Of a DNA stretch of 64,000 nt, positions 36,767 through 45,191 are shown piece by piece. The notes under the pieces are model-generated. The model did not search any database. It was given only the letters and a program-made list of their open reading frames with translations, and was not told the DNA's origin. Source of the DNA: JAHEEL01 sp942491345 (lineage in GTDB: Bacteria; Actinomycetota; Acidimicrobiia; Spongiisociales; UBA5794); assembly GCA_942491345.1 (NCBI GenBank), contig CALOAN010000020.1, forward strand, positions 62,001-126,000, in the 5' to 3' direction. The translations under genes were made by a program, and so were the position numbers. Every line of letters begins with the position of its first letter. The stretch's first letter is position 1.

Positions 36767-36976
36767 GTTGGACCAGAGAAGGGAGGTGGTCCAACTTGAG
36801 TGAATGTTTGTATAGGACCCTGGAGGTGGCCGAGCGCTAACGGCCGCACCGTACGAAAGGAGTGGCTGTTCCTCGCAAGAGGTAGGTAGCGACTCCAACT
36901 CGGACCACCGATACCCGGAGACCCGTGGGCTGGTCCTCCCACGGCGGCGAGATTGCTCGCCGAAGTGTCTCCGGGT
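36767..36976 (+). ncRNA. Highly structured leader RNA, riboswitch-like, unassigned
   Basis: Several perfect stems fit one RNA. P1 is GGTGGTCC (36785-36792) with GGACCACC (36902-36909). It encloses hairpin P2 (GGTGGCCG with CGGC-CG-CACC, 36825-36850) and hairpin P3 (36859-36896, 15 bp, capped by a GCAA tetraloop). A compact three-way junction follows: outer stem ACCCGGAGAC/GTCTCCGGGT (36913-36976), inner CCGTGGG/CCCACGG and CGGCGAG/CTCGCCG. GGTCC at 36788 has three alternative GGACC partners (36770, 36815, 36902), which would allow switching. CAGAAT at 36760-36765 is a possible -10. The tandem-GNAT start is 22 nt downstream. It does not carry T-box, TPP, cobalamin, SAM or ydaO signatures that I know. 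Confidence 0.7.
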
Positions 36977-36997
36977 TCCACTTTGTCTTGGGGGGCT

Positions 36998-37954
36998 ATG
37001 GCGATCGAGTATCGGATGGCGGAGTACGACGACTTCGACGTTGAACGGGTCGTCGAGATAGCGCGTGCGATCCGGCCCGACGACTACGAGTCGGTCGCGG
37101 ATCTCAGCGACTGGCATCGCGCGCAACGACGCGCCGGACGGATGTGCGTTCGCTGGTTGGCGTTGATCGACGGCCGCGTCATGGGATCGGCGTACGTCGG
37201 GCAATCCTCATGGGTCCCAATCACCACGATGATGCTCTACGCGGCGGTTCATCCCGACCATCAGGGACGGGGCTACGGGCGTGCGCTCCTCGAACGCGCC
37301 GAAAACACGGCAGGGGAGCGAGGAGGCGAGCGGACCTTCAGCTGGACTGAGGAGACGTGGCCCCGATCGATGCAGTTCCTTGATCGCGCGGGATATGGGG
37401 TGGTGGAGCGCAGATGGGAGTCGACGCTGGACCTTTCGCGGTGCGATCCCGGCATACTCCAAGACGCGGTAGATCGGATGGACTCGAGCGGCATCCGCAT
37501 CGTCTCGGTGGCTTCGCTCTCTGCCGAGCGCGCCGACTGGAAGCGCGATCTTCACCGCCTCTACTCCGACGTCGAGAAGGATGTTCCTGCTCCCTTCCCG
37601 ATTCAGGAAGTGCCGTTCGAGGACTTCGAAGCCTTGAGCCTCGGCCGTCGGTTTGTCGCCGAAGGGTTCTTCGTTGCACTCGACGGCGATGAACTCGTCG
37701 GGCTCACCGAGCCACAGCTCGTCGACGACGTGCCCGACGCGATCGAACAGAATCTCACCGGCGTTCGGTCTGACTATCGAGGACGCGGGATCGCCTTTGC
37801 GCTCAAGTCGCAGGCCGCGATCTGGGCCGCTCATGCCGGGTACACGTCGATTCGGACCCAGAACGCCGAGTCGAACGCCGCCATGCTCGCCGTCAACGAC
37901 CGGCTCGGGTTCAATCGAGATCGAGCCACGATCGAGTACCTCAAGGACCTGTAG
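36998..37954 (+). CDS. Tandem-GNAT acetyltransferase
   Basis: 318 residues with two GNAT domains. The N-terminal one has AAVHPDHQGRGYGRALLERAE (QGRGYG, active type) and the C-terminal one GVRSDYRGRGIAFALKSQA (RGRGIA) followed by NAESNAAMLAVNDRLGF. Double-GNAT architecture is known from mycothiol synthase and Eis-like enzymes, but identity is not established. GGGGGG 3-9 nt before ATG 36998 gives the start; the frame upstream is part of the structured leader. Expression is probably controlled by that leader. Confidence 0.88.
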   Translation: MAIEYRMAEYDDFDVERVVEIARAIRPDDYESVADLSDWHRAQRRAGRMCVRWLALIDGRVMGSAYVGQSSWVPITTMMLYAAVHPDHQGRGYGRALLERAENTAGERGGERTFSWTEETWPRSMQFLDRAGYGVVERRWESTLDLSRCDPGILQDAVDRMDSSGIRIVSVASLSAERADWKRDLHRLYSDVEKDVPAPFPIQEVPFEDFEALSLGRRFVAEGFFVALDGDELVGLTEPQLVDDVPDAIEQNLTGVRSDYRGRGIAFALKSQAAIWAAHAGYTSIRTQNAESNAAMLAVNDRLGFNRDRATIEYLKDL

Positions 37955-38064
37955 CGTCGACGCCCCCGACGGGACGATGTACTCGCCTGTGTCCGCGCCG
38001 ACACGGCCGGCGAGAGGTGCTTCGGATCATCTTCCGCGCGAGCAGGCGTATCTACCATGATGGT

Positions 38065-38697
38065 GTGGTCGATCCTCCGCCAAGCGGTGTTATCCCGTTG
38101 CTTCCGAAGGACTACGCGGCGGCTGGGGGCGTGCTCGGCCGTGCGTTCTTCGATGATCCTCTTTGGTTGGCATTGATACCCGACCCTCAGACGCGGCAAA
38201 CCAGGCTCGCCCGGATGTTCGCCGGATTGACCAAGACGACTGCGGCGGCCAATGGGGTGGCGGAGACGACTCCGGGGTCGGAGGCGGTCGCTCTCTGGCT
38301 GCCGCCGGGCAAGGGGCTCGGGTGGTGGCCGATGGTGAGGTCAGGCATGGCCATGCCACGGTTTGTGATGACTCTGTCGTCTCACGACCGCCGCCGCATG
38401 ATGGCGGTGCTTCGTCAGGGAGATCAGCGCAGAAGAGAGCTCATGCCGAACCCGCACTGGTACCTGGAGGCGCTCGGCGTTGACCCTGAACGTCAGGGCG
38501 TGGGCCTCGGCTCTGCACTGGTACGAGCAGGCATGCAGAGGGCAGACCGGGACCAGACGCCCGTCTACTTGGAGACGGAGACCGAAAGCAACGTCCGGTT
38601 CTACGAACACCTCGGCTTCGACGTTGTCGAGCAGACCATCGCCGCCGGCCTGAACCTGCCACTCTGGCTCATGGTGCGCCCGCAACAGGGCCCATGA
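38065..38697 (+). CDS. GNAT family N-acetyltransferase
   Basis: About 210 residues. LEALGVDPERQGVGLGSALV is the acetyl-CoA motif (RQGVGLG) and ESNVRFYEHLGFDVVEQ the C-terminal motif; YLETETES fits as well. TACCAT (38053-38058) ends 6 nt before GTG 38065, so I take this start although the frame is open from GTG 38017. Substrate unknown. Confidence 0.85.
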   Translation: MVDPPPSGVIPLLPKDYAAAGGVLGRAFFDDPLWLALIPDPQTRQTRLARMFAGLTKTTAAANGVAETTPGSEAVALWLPPGKGLGWWPMVRSGMAMPRFVMTLSSHDRRRMMAVLRQGDQRRRELMPNPHWYLEALGVDPERQGVGLGSALVRAGMQRADRDQTPVYLETETESNVRFYEHLGFDVVEQTIAAGLNLPLWLMVRPQQGP

Positions 38698-38770
38698 CCG
38701 GTCTCGTCTGACCGGCCACCCGGCCGGCACCTCCCGGCGTGGGCGGTTCCGTCACGATGGTGGTAGGGCG

Positions 38771-39262
38771 CTAGGGCGCGTTGGTGGGCGCGAGGGTTGA
38801 GAGGGCGTCGCCGCCGACGCGGTCTGCGAGTGTCCCGAGGAGCGCAGAGAGTTGGGTGAGTTCGTCGTTGGTGAGATGTGAACCTACGTGTTCATCGATA
38901 CCGCGGAGATGGACGCGTCCGGCTTCTTTGAATACCTCTTCGCCGCGGGGTGTGAGCACTACGAAGGTTCCCCGGCGGTCGGAGCCACAGGCGCGGCGTT
39001 CGACGAGGCCGCTGCGCTCGAGGCGGTCGACGAGTCGGGTGGTCGCGCTGCGGCTCAGCCCGATCTGATCTGCGAGATCGCTTGGCCGCATCGATGCCTG
39101 TTCGGACTGTGCGAGCATGAGGAGGATCGAGTACCACTCGAGCGAAATGGTTGTCTCGGCCCGCATCTCTCGGGCCAGCACGGCGTTGACCCGAGTGAAC
39201 GCCGTGATCACGTTCCGCCACGCATCCGATGCCGGGGTGGTTCTGATCTCTACGGCAGCCAT
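38771..39262 (-). CDS. MarR family transcriptional regulator
   Basis: 163 residues. The winged helix is typical: MRPSDLADQIGLSRSATTRLVDRLERSGLV, with the wing CGSDRRGTFVVLTPRGEE. Helices at both ends form the dimer. TTGCAC (-35), a 17-bp spacer and TAGGGT (-10, 39270-39275 on plus) lie directly before ATG 39262 with a 7-nt gap, giving a near-leaderless start and leaving out the longer frame to 39298. It is divergent from yceI; three palindromes between them are the likely operators, so it probably represses both genes. Confidence 0.9.
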   Translation of the reverse strand: MAAVEIRTTPASDAWRNVITAFTRVNAVLAREMRAETTISLEWYSILLMLAQSEQASMRPSDLADQIGLSRSATTRLVDRLERSGLVERRACGSDRRGTFVVLTPRGEEVFKEAGRVHLRGIDEHVGSHLTNDELTQLSALLGTLADRVGGDALSTLAPTNAP

Positions 39263-39285
39263 AACGGGGACCCTACAGAAAATAG

Positions 39286-39342
39286 TTGCATAGTGCAATC
39301 ATCTGAGATATGGTTGCGCCGTGCAATAGTTGTTTATCGCAA
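39286..39342. promoter_or_regulatory. Three MarR-type operators between marR and yceI
   Basis: Three 13-bp palindromes of the form TTGC-N5-GCAA: TTGCATAGTGCAA (39286-39298, perfect, overlapping the marR -35), TTGCGCCGTGCAA (39314-39326) and TTGTTTATCGCAA (39330-39342, one mismatch, just upstream of the yceI Shine-Dalgarno). Centre spacings are 28 and 16 bp. Confidence 0.75.
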
Positions 39343-39357
39343 TCAAAGGAGCGATCA

Positions 39358-39939
39358 ATGTCAACCACAACTGAGGATCTCACCCGAACCGTCGACGGGT
39401 CCCTCGTTCCCGCTGTCGGGACATGGGTCGTAGATGGATCCCACACTTCAGCGGAGTTCGTAGCCCGCCACTTGATGGTGGCCAAGGTGCGAGGCGGCTT
39501 CGGTTCCGTGTCGGGAACGATCGAGGTGGCGGAGGATCCCACCGGTTCTAGCGTGGAAATCTCGATCGATACCGCGTCCGTCTCGACTGGAGACGCCGAT
39601 CGCGATGGTCACATCAAGTCCGCCGACTTCTTCGACATCGAGACCCACCCCGAGATGAAGTTCGTGTCAACGGCAGTGCGACCGGACGGTTCGTCCTGGG
39701 TCCTCGATGGCAACCTCACCATCAAGGAGATCACGAAGCCCGTGACCCTCGCATTCGACTTCGTCGGCCTTGCCACGGATCCGTGGGGCAATCAGAAGGC
39801 AGCCTTCTCGGCGACCACCACAATCGACCGGGAAGACTGGGACCTGACCTGGAACGTCGCCCTCGAGACGGGTGGTGTACTCGTCTCGAAGACGATCAAC
39901 ATCGAGATCGAGCTACAGGCGGCGCCCGCCAACGGCTGA
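39358..39939 (+). CDS. YceI-like lipocalin-type protein
   Basis: 193 residues. The YceI pattern is clear: GTWVVDGSHTSAEFVARHLMV, then GGFGSVSGTI, FFDIETHPEMKFVS and LTIKEITKPVTLAF. The family forms a long lipid-binding barrel for isoprenoids. No signal peptide is present, so it is probably cytoplasmic. AAAGGAG precedes ATG 39358. It is divergent from marR under the three palindromes and followed by a strong hairpin. Confidence 0.93.
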   Translation: MSTTTEDLTRTVDGSLVPAVGTWVVDGSHTSAEFVARHLMVAKVRGGFGSVSGTIEVAEDPTGSSVEISIDTASVSTGDADRDGHIKSADFFDIETHPEMKFVSTAVRPDGSSWVLDGNLTIKEITKPVTLAFDFVGLATDPWGNQKAAFSATTTIDREDWDLTWNVALETGGVLVSKTINIEIELQAAPANG

Positions 39940-39949
39940 CAACTCTCTG

Positions 39950-39985
39950 CTTTGCAGGGGCTGGGAAGGACCAGCCCCTGCAAAG
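39950..39985 (+). terminator. Strong hairpin after yceI
   Basis: A perfect 15-bp stem (CTTTGCAGGGGCTGG with CCAGCCCCTGCAAAG) and a 6-nt loop, 10 nt after the yceI stop. No T tract follows, as often in high-GC actinobacteria. Confidence 0.8.
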
Positions 39986-40114
39986 CGACCCGTGTAGTCT
40001 CGACGCAGTCCCGGCAGGAGATGGTCGACCTCGTCGAGGTTGTAGAACCGACTCCGAGGTCTGTGGCTTAGCCGGATCACCGCCACGGCATCGATCCGCG
40101 CGGCCACGCGAAAG

Positions 40115-40127
40115 GAACACAGTGTTC
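40115..40127. promoter_or_regulatory. Palindrome GAACACAGTGTTC, operator candidate
   Basis: A perfect 13-bp palindrome 50 nt upstream of the LigB-type gene, in the 240-bp gap after yceI. It resembles a repressor site but no regulator can be named. Confidence 0.4.
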
Positions 40128-40177
40128 TCCTCCGCAAACAGCAACGAGCTCTCATCGTTTGGAGGGAGACAGCGGCT

Positions 40178-41056
40178 GTGATGAGTGTCATGAACCCCAC
40201 AGTGCCTGGTGAGGCATACACGCGGTTCCTCGAGGAACAGGCGCCTTCGAGCCGCTTGCGTTCGGAATGGACCGAAGCCGATGGGCCCCTTCCTGCGATC
40301 TATCTGAGCCATGGAGCCCCACCTGTCTTCGACGACCCCCATTGGATGAGTCAGTTGTTCGGCTGGTCTCAAACGTTGCCAAAACCTCGGGCGATTCTGA
40401 TCGTCAGCGCTCACTGGGAGGCAGCACCGCTGAGCTTGAGCGCCTCAGAGGCGCACACGCCCCTCGTCTATGACTTCGGAGGGTTCGCCCCCGTCTACTA
40501 CACGATGACCTATCCCACCCCGGATGCCGGCAAGCTAGCCCGGAGAGTTGCATCCATGGTGCCCGACGTCGAGCCGATCCATCAGCACACGAGCCGTGGC
40601 CTTGATCACGGAGCGTGGGTGCCACTCAAGGTCATGTACCCCGATGCAGACGTGCCCGTGCTGCAAATGAGCATGCCGACACATGACCCCCAGCGTCTCT
40701 TCGACCTGGGACGCAGGCTCCGACCGCTTCGTTACGAGGGGGTCCTGATCATCGGGTCGGGTTTCATGACACATGGGCTCCGCTACGCCACCCGCGAGAT
40801 GTTCTTCGAGAACCAGGTCCCCGGGTGGTCGAGAGAGTTTGACGCGTGGGTGGCGGATGCTCTCGAGCGAGGCGACTCAGAGGCTCTGGCCGCCTTTGAC
40901 CGAGCACCGGGCATGCCCTACGCGCACCCAACCGTTGAACACTTCACACCGCTCTTCGTCGCACGCGGAGCCGCCACAGATCCGGATCAGACGCCGACCA
41001 CCGTCATCGACGACTTCCAATTCGGCTTTGCCAAGAGGTCGGTGCAATTCGCCTGA
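40178..41056 (+). CDS. LigB-family extradiol dioxygenase (DODA-type)
   Basis: 292 residues of class III extradiol ring-cleavage dioxygenases. Metal-site motifs are PAIYLSHGAPPVF, IVSAHWEA, GLDHGAWVPL and GFMTHGLR. The best relatives are 4,5-DOPA dioxygenase-like proteins, so an aromatic diol is the likely substrate. GGAGGG lies upstream of GTG 40178; ATG 40181 directly follows and is equally possible. It carries a short N-terminal extension before the first motif. Confidence 0.9.
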   Translation: MMSVMNPTVPGEAYTRFLEEQAPSSRLRSEWTEADGPLPAIYLSHGAPPVFDDPHWMSQLFGWSQTLPKPRAILIVSAHWEAAPLSLSASEAHTPLVYDFGGFAPVYYTMTYPTPDAGKLARRVASMVPDVEPIHQHTSRGLDHGAWVPLKVMYPDADVPVLQMSMPTHDPQRLFDLGRRLRPLRYEGVLIIGSGFMTHGLRYATREMFFENQVPGWSREFDAWVADALERGDSEALAAFDRAPGMPYAHPTVEHFTPLFVARGAATDPDQTPTTVIDDFQFGFAKRSVQFA

Positions 41057-41197
41057 CCTTTCTCGATTGGCCGGGACCACCATCCGGTCCGCAGGGCCAT
41101 GAGTGGCCGCACCCAACCGGCTGGGAGGGATGATGCAGTGCGGTTGAGGAAGCCGCCCGCCTTCACGGCGTCTTGACGAGCTTGATTGTCGACTTGA

Positions 41198-41389
41198 TTC
41201 GGTCGCAGGTCGATCGAGGTCGGAGGAGTAGACGGCACGGTTGCGCCGTTTGAGTTGGCGCTCTGTGGCAGCGGACACACAACAGAGTTGCTTGAGTCCG
41301 GACCCATTCATGCCGAGGATGTCTATCTGGAGCTTCTGCGGAAGGAGTTGTGTTTTGCCGCTCTGGAAGGCAAGAACCTCGCGCGTTGA
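41198..41389 (+). pseudogene. Possible start-less gene remnant
   Basis: A 63-codon frame between two stops reads protein-like at its end (HAEDVYLELLRKELCFAALE) but has no ATG, GTG or TTG near its start. It overlaps the first codons of the next gene. I do not recognise the family. Confidence 0.3.
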
Positions 41390-42215
41390 AGAGGAGCCGG
41401 TCGGCGACTCCCTCGTGGTGTTCTCCGGGTCTCTTCGGAGCCCCGATGAGCCTGACGCGCTCAGTGTGAAGCTCAGCATTCGCGACAGTCAGATCACCAT
41501 GCATGCTGACGACATGGAGCTCGGCAGTTGGCCTGCCACGGCTGTGGATGTCCGTCGTTTCGGCGGAAGGGCATTCGAGTTCAGTGCAGAAGGCGACCGG
41601 TTGATCTTCACGCCGGACGATCCGGCCGCCTTTGACGACCATCCAATCGTCGGCGGTCACGATGCCGACACCGGCGGCCGCAAGCGTCGCAAATCGCGGA
41701 AGAAATCGGATGAGGCCGAGCCCAAACTCGCGTGGGACCAGGATTCCCCGGAAGAGGAACGGTACGCCCGGGGGGGCACAGGGCAGGAACCACCAAAGCA
41801 GCGGCGCCGGAAACCGTCTCGACGGGACCGCAAGGCCGCCGCCGAGCCAGCCGGTGCCGAGCCAACTGGTGCCGATGTCGTGGCGGTTGCTCCGCCTGTC
41901 GCACCCCTGATGATTGAACCGTCCTCGGAGGATCGGCAGCCGGAAACCGACGGGGAATCCTCCGGCGGTCGCCGCGAACGCAAATCGCCGGAGCCCGACG
42001 ATGTCGGATTCAGGGAGCCCAAAGCCAGGAGTAATCGGGCGTGGATACGTGCACTGGACCTTGCCCGCAAGTACGACACCTTCGGCCTTGATCGCGTGCC
42101 GATCGACGAGAGCCTCCGAGGCCAGGAACACCAGCACACCTGGGATCACCGGGTGGCGGCGACGTCCGGCCTCGGCAAGCACATCTGCACCATCTGCGGA
42201 GCGATCAGGCGCTAG
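41355..42215 (+). CDS. Hypothetical protein with C-terminal CxxC zinc site
   Basis: About 286 residues. A small N-terminal beta domain (about 20-85, VKLSIRDSQITMHADDMELG) precedes a long basic, low-complexity linker (about 95-210, RKRRKSRKKSDE, KQRRRKPSRRDRK). The conserved end has HQHTWDHRVAATSG and HICTICGAIRR, a possible His/Cys zinc site. AAGGAG 8 nt before TTG 41355 suggests that start, giving MPLWKART; the upstream frame looks non-coding. Function unknown. Confidence 0.6.
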   Translation: MPLWKARTSRVEEEPVGDSLVVFSGSLRSPDEPDALSVKLSIRDSQITMHADDMELGSWPATAVDVRRFGGRAFEFSAEGDRLIFTPDDPAAFDDHPIVGGHDADTGGRKRRKSRKKSDEAEPKLAWDQDSPEEERYARGGTGQEPPKQRRRKPSRRDRKAAAEPAGAEPTGADVVAVAPPVAPLMIEPSSEDRQPETDGESSGGRRERKSPEPDDVGFREPKARSNRAWIRALDLARKYDTFGLDRVPIDESLRGQEHQHTWDHRVAATSGLGKHICTICGAIRR

Positions 42216-42301
42216 GCCTTGTCGACTGCAAGTGATGTCACTCATGACATATCCCATTGGCAACGCCGACGGTCAAAGGCGGAGTGGTGATGCGGTGGGC
42301 G

Positions 42302-42754
42302 TCACCCTTCCGTAGACATCACCGGGGAGCGAAGCTTCCACGACACGGCCGACGTCCACAGCAGCGGTGCCCACATTGCGGCGCGTTGGAGGGCTCCGCC
42401 GGCGTCGCCGGCCACCTCGGCGGCGATAACCGGTCCTGAAGCCAGGGTGAGGAGACCGAGCCAGAACGAAACGGTCTGCCAGGCGACACTGAAACGCCCG
42501 TCGACCCGAAAGGCAAGTGACGAGAACATGGCTGCTGCCGGCAGGCCAGTCGCGCCAGGCATGCTGAAGGTCGAGTGCAATTCACTCGTGCGTGTGACGT
42601 CAACGCATCCTGCGTCGCAGGGAAAGGAACCGACAACGGCCATGCCGAGGCCTCCAAGAACCAGCACGACGGTGGCAAGCGTCTTCGCCCAGCTCCCATT
42701 CAGCAACAAGTGGTAGGCCGCCGCGAACGCCAGGATCGTCAGCCCGAGACCCAC
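42302..42754 (-). CDS. DUF998-like membrane protein, N-terminally short
   Basis: 150 residues with four membrane helices. FPCDAGC after helix 2, LHSTFSMPGATGLPAAAMF and the final FWLGLLTLASG segment follow the DUF998 plan. The first helix of the family is missing: upstream the frame reads RPDYPKGRAEGPNPLAPS and then reaches a TAG without a good start, so the gene is probably truncated at the 5' end. GTG 42754 is the only practical start. Confidence 0.6.
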   Translation of the reverse strand: MGLGLTILAFAAAYHLLLNGSWAKTLATVVLVLGGLGMAVVGSFPCDAGCVDVTRTSELHSTFSMPGATGLPAAAMFSSLAFRVDGRFSVAWQTVSFWLGLLTLASGPVIAAEVAGDAGGALQRAAMWAPLLWTSAVSWKLRSPVMSTEG

Positions 42755-42882
42755 GGAAGGGGCCAGCGGATTGGGACCTTCGGCCCTCCCTTTTGGGTAG
42801 TCGGGGCGCAGTATCGGCAGTGGAGAGCGATGTGTGGACCTCGGGGTCCATCCTTCCGAAGTTGTCCACTAGGGAGCAGGTG

Positions 42883-43371
42883 ATGAGCGAGCGGCACGAG
42901 ATCGGTGGCGGGGGCGACGGGAGCCATTCGCAGCAGGCGCCGCCGATGACGCTGCCGGTGCACAGATTGGCCCGGTACATGCGGGTCCAACTCGAGGTAT
43001 CGGACGGCGTTCTGCGCTGGGACGTGCCGCGCACGCTGCTGGGCCTGGTGCCCATCGGGGTTCGTCACATCGCCATACCCGTGGCCGACGTCCAGTCCCT
43101 TCGCGTGCATCGAGCCGTGCGACCCTTCAACCTCGTTGTCGGTGTCTTGTGCATCGCGGTGCCCCTGGTCCTCGGCCTCTGGTGGATCGCTGTGCCGATG
43201 TTGATCTTGGGAGTCTGGGTGATCCTGGTATCTCTCGGTCCGCGGCTCGATGTGGTGACCCAGACCGGAGCGATGGATCATGCAAACGTCTGCTTCAGCC
43301 ACCAGCTCGATGCTGAGTTGTACATGGCGGCTGTGAGCGACCTCGCCGAGCAGGCCCGCAAGGGGCGCTGA
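42883..43371 (+). CDS. Membrane protein with PH-like core
   Basis: 162 residues. A polar N-terminus leads to RMRVQLEVSDGVLRWD-like strands, then two adjacent helices (FNLVVGVLCIAVPLVLGLWW and IAVPMLILGVWVILVSLG). The layout is that of bacterial PH-domain-like membrane proteins; function unknown. GGGAG 7 nt before ATG 42883 supports the start. Confidence 0.7.
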   Translation: MSERHEIGGGGDGSHSQQAPPMTLPVHRLARYMRVQLEVSDGVLRWDVPRTLLGLVPIGVRHIAIPVADVQSLRVHRAVRPFNLVVGVLCIAVPLVLGLWWIAVPMLILGVWVILVSLGPRLDVVTQTGAMDHANVCFSHQLDAELYMAAVSDLAEQARKGR

Positions 43372-43499
43372 TCACGGAGCCTCCATGGCCGTGCGCTCGC
43401 TGATGATCGCTGCATCAGCCGGCGAGTGTGGCGGAATCGTGAAAGACCTCCTCGCGCGTGATCAGGCCGTCGGGATGTGGATCGAAGCTGTCCGAGTGT

Positions 43500-43943
43500 C
43501 TAGCCGAGTTCGAAGGCGGTGAGGCTCTCAAAGATGACTTCGGCGGTGTCGTGGGTCAGGACACGATGCTGGATGGCTACGCCGATGACAGCACCCTGCT
43601 CCGGCAACGCTTCGGTTGGCGCATGGTGGTCATTGGTCCGGGCATAGACTGCGACAACCTCGAGCGTGATCTCCTGGTCGGATCCGAACCGTTCGTCGGC
43701 GAGGCTGCTGATCTCTTCGGACCCGATGGCATCGATGCCGTGGAGGCTGTCGCTGAACACGGCATCATCGGCGTGCAGGGCGGCGATCCGGTCGCTCTCG
43801 CCGCTTGTCCATGCGCTCACGTAGCGGTCGACGATGTCTCGCGCTTTCGGGCAGCCGTCATTGGCGAAACACCCGCAGGGTCCGTCGTCAGGCGGATCGG
43901 CCGGCGGGATGCCGGTGACAACGACGGTGGTGTTCACACTCAT
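43500..43943 (-). CDS. SnoaL/NTF2-like protein
   Basis: About 147 residues from ATG 43943 (MSVNTTVVVTG). The NTF2-like core is ARDIVDRYVSAWTSGESDRIAALHADDAVFSD, then LHGIDAIGSEE. A small Cys-containing insertion (GPCGCFANDGC) precedes it. The C-terminus is shorter than usual. Probably an enzyme-fold or ligand-binding protein of unknown substrate. Immediately downstream, in another frame, is a fragment resembling an EF-hand. Confidence 0.65.
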   Translation of the reverse strand: MSVNTTVVVTGIPPADPPDDGPCGCFANDGCPKARDIVDRYVSAWTSGESDRIAALHADDAVFSDSLHGIDAIGSEEISSLADERFGSDQEITLEVVAVYARTNDHHAPTEALPEQGAVIGVAIQHRVLTHDTAEVIFESLTAFELG

Positions 43944-44093
43944 CGGAGAGATGGGTTTCCACCGGGCTGGAGAGTGGGAGGTGTCGTTCGCACGTCCGGA
44001 TCTGGTGGTCGCGCGCACTCACCGCAGACGGGAGTCGTTTGCGGCGACCAGCATGCTCACTCAGCCGGCGATGGCCGGCTGATCAGGTGAACG

Positions 44094-44987
44094 CTAGGCA
44101 CTGCGGGGTGGCCGCCTTGCTGCCGGTACCTCGACGAGCTCAATTGCTCCCTTTCCTGAGGCCTTTGCAGCGTAGAGAGCCTGGTCGGCACTTCGGAGAG
44201 CGTCGGCCAGCTCCCCGCCGGCAACGACGGCAATACCGATTGAACAGCCGATCGGACCGTTCGACTCGTGGAGGAGACCTGTCCGGAATCGCTCGAGGAC
44301 CGTTTCAGCCGACCGAGCGTCCACATCCGGGAGGATCAGCGCGAACTCGTCGCCCCCCACCCGGGCTGCAACGTCGCCGGAACGAAGGATCCGACCGGTA
44401 GCCGCGGCGAATCGGCATAGGACGAGGTCTCCCCCTGCGTGGCCCAGCCGGTCGTTGATGAGTTTGAAGTTGTCGATGTCGATCAGGGCCAAGGCGAGGG
44501 GCGAATCTCGGCGATTGGCCCGGGCAAGCTCGCGACGAGCCAGCTCCTCGAAGGCGCGCCGGTTCGGGAGGCCGGTCAAGGAGTCCGTGAGGGCCAGACT
44601 TGTCTGGCGCTCGACCGCCCCGTGCAGGCGATCCAACACGAACGAGAACAGGCTGAAGAAGCCGAAGCGCACGCTGGCGTTCCAGAACGGAATCAGCGGG
44701 TTGCTGTAGGCGGTTCCCGACCCCAGATCGATCGCCAACCAGGCCACCGCGGCGATCGCCGCTGCCACCTGTCCTGCTGCGCCCCTCCATCGGAATGAGA
44801 CCAGAGCCACCGGAAGGAGGTAGAACAACGAGATGGATAGTTCCGAGCCGGTGGCCGTGTCGATGGCGGCGACGAACACAAACAAGATGACGACGACGAG
44901 TACAGCCTGAGCAGGCGGCAGTGCCTGAAAACGCTTGATGACGGGCCGTCCCATGAACGTCAGAATCGGCCGACGTGCTATCGCCAT
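44094..44987 (-). CDS. Diguanylate cyclase (GGDEF) with membrane domain
   Basis: About 297 residues from ATG 44987 (MAIARRPILTFMGRP). Four membrane helices fill the first 130 residues. The GGDEF domain is complete: DSLTGLPNRRAFEE, DIDNFKLINDRLGH and RVGGDEFAL, with an RxxD inhibitory site (RSGD) five residues before GGDEF. It makes cyclic di-GMP at the membrane. The longer frame to 45092 is not homologous. No EAL or HD-GYP partner is in the window. Confidence 0.93.
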   Translation of the reverse strand: MAIARRPILTFMGRPVIKRFQALPPAQAVLVVVILFVFVAAIDTATGSELSISLFYLLPVALVSFRWRGAAGQVAAAIAAVAWLAIDLGSGTAYSNPLIPFWNASVRFGFFSLFSFVLDRLHGAVERQTSLALTDSLTGLPNRRAFEELARRELARANRRDSPLALALIDIDNFKLINDRLGHAGGDLVLCRFAAATGRILRSGDVAARVGGDEFALILPDVDARSAETVLERFRTGLLHESNGPIGCSIGIAVVAGGELADALRSADQALYAAKASGKGAIELVEVPAARRPPRSA

Positions 44988-45191
44988 TGAGGCATTCCCC
45001 GCACCACGGCAGACCCACCGCCTCGGTTTCCATGACTGGCAACGGTTTCTCGACCGGCAAACGTTCGGGGCACCAACCAACGAGGGCCGCACCCTCCGAG
45101 ACTCGACGTGATCCGCGGCAGGGACCAGCTTCGACGAGCCGCCACGCTCGGATGGGGCCGGGCGTGTCGTTTGTTCGGCCCGCTATCGGGC

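Noticed and set aside
36913..36976. CTGGTCC inside the three-way junction as a ykkC (guanidine-I) signature
   Set aside because: The other conserved ykkC segments are missing and CTGGTCC is followed by TCCC, not GAGA, so I do not assign the class.
43415..43500. Minus-strand fragment resembling an EF-hand loop (DPHPDGLITREE)
   Set aside because: It lies in a short frame without start next to the SnoaL-like gene; too short to separate a remnant from chance.
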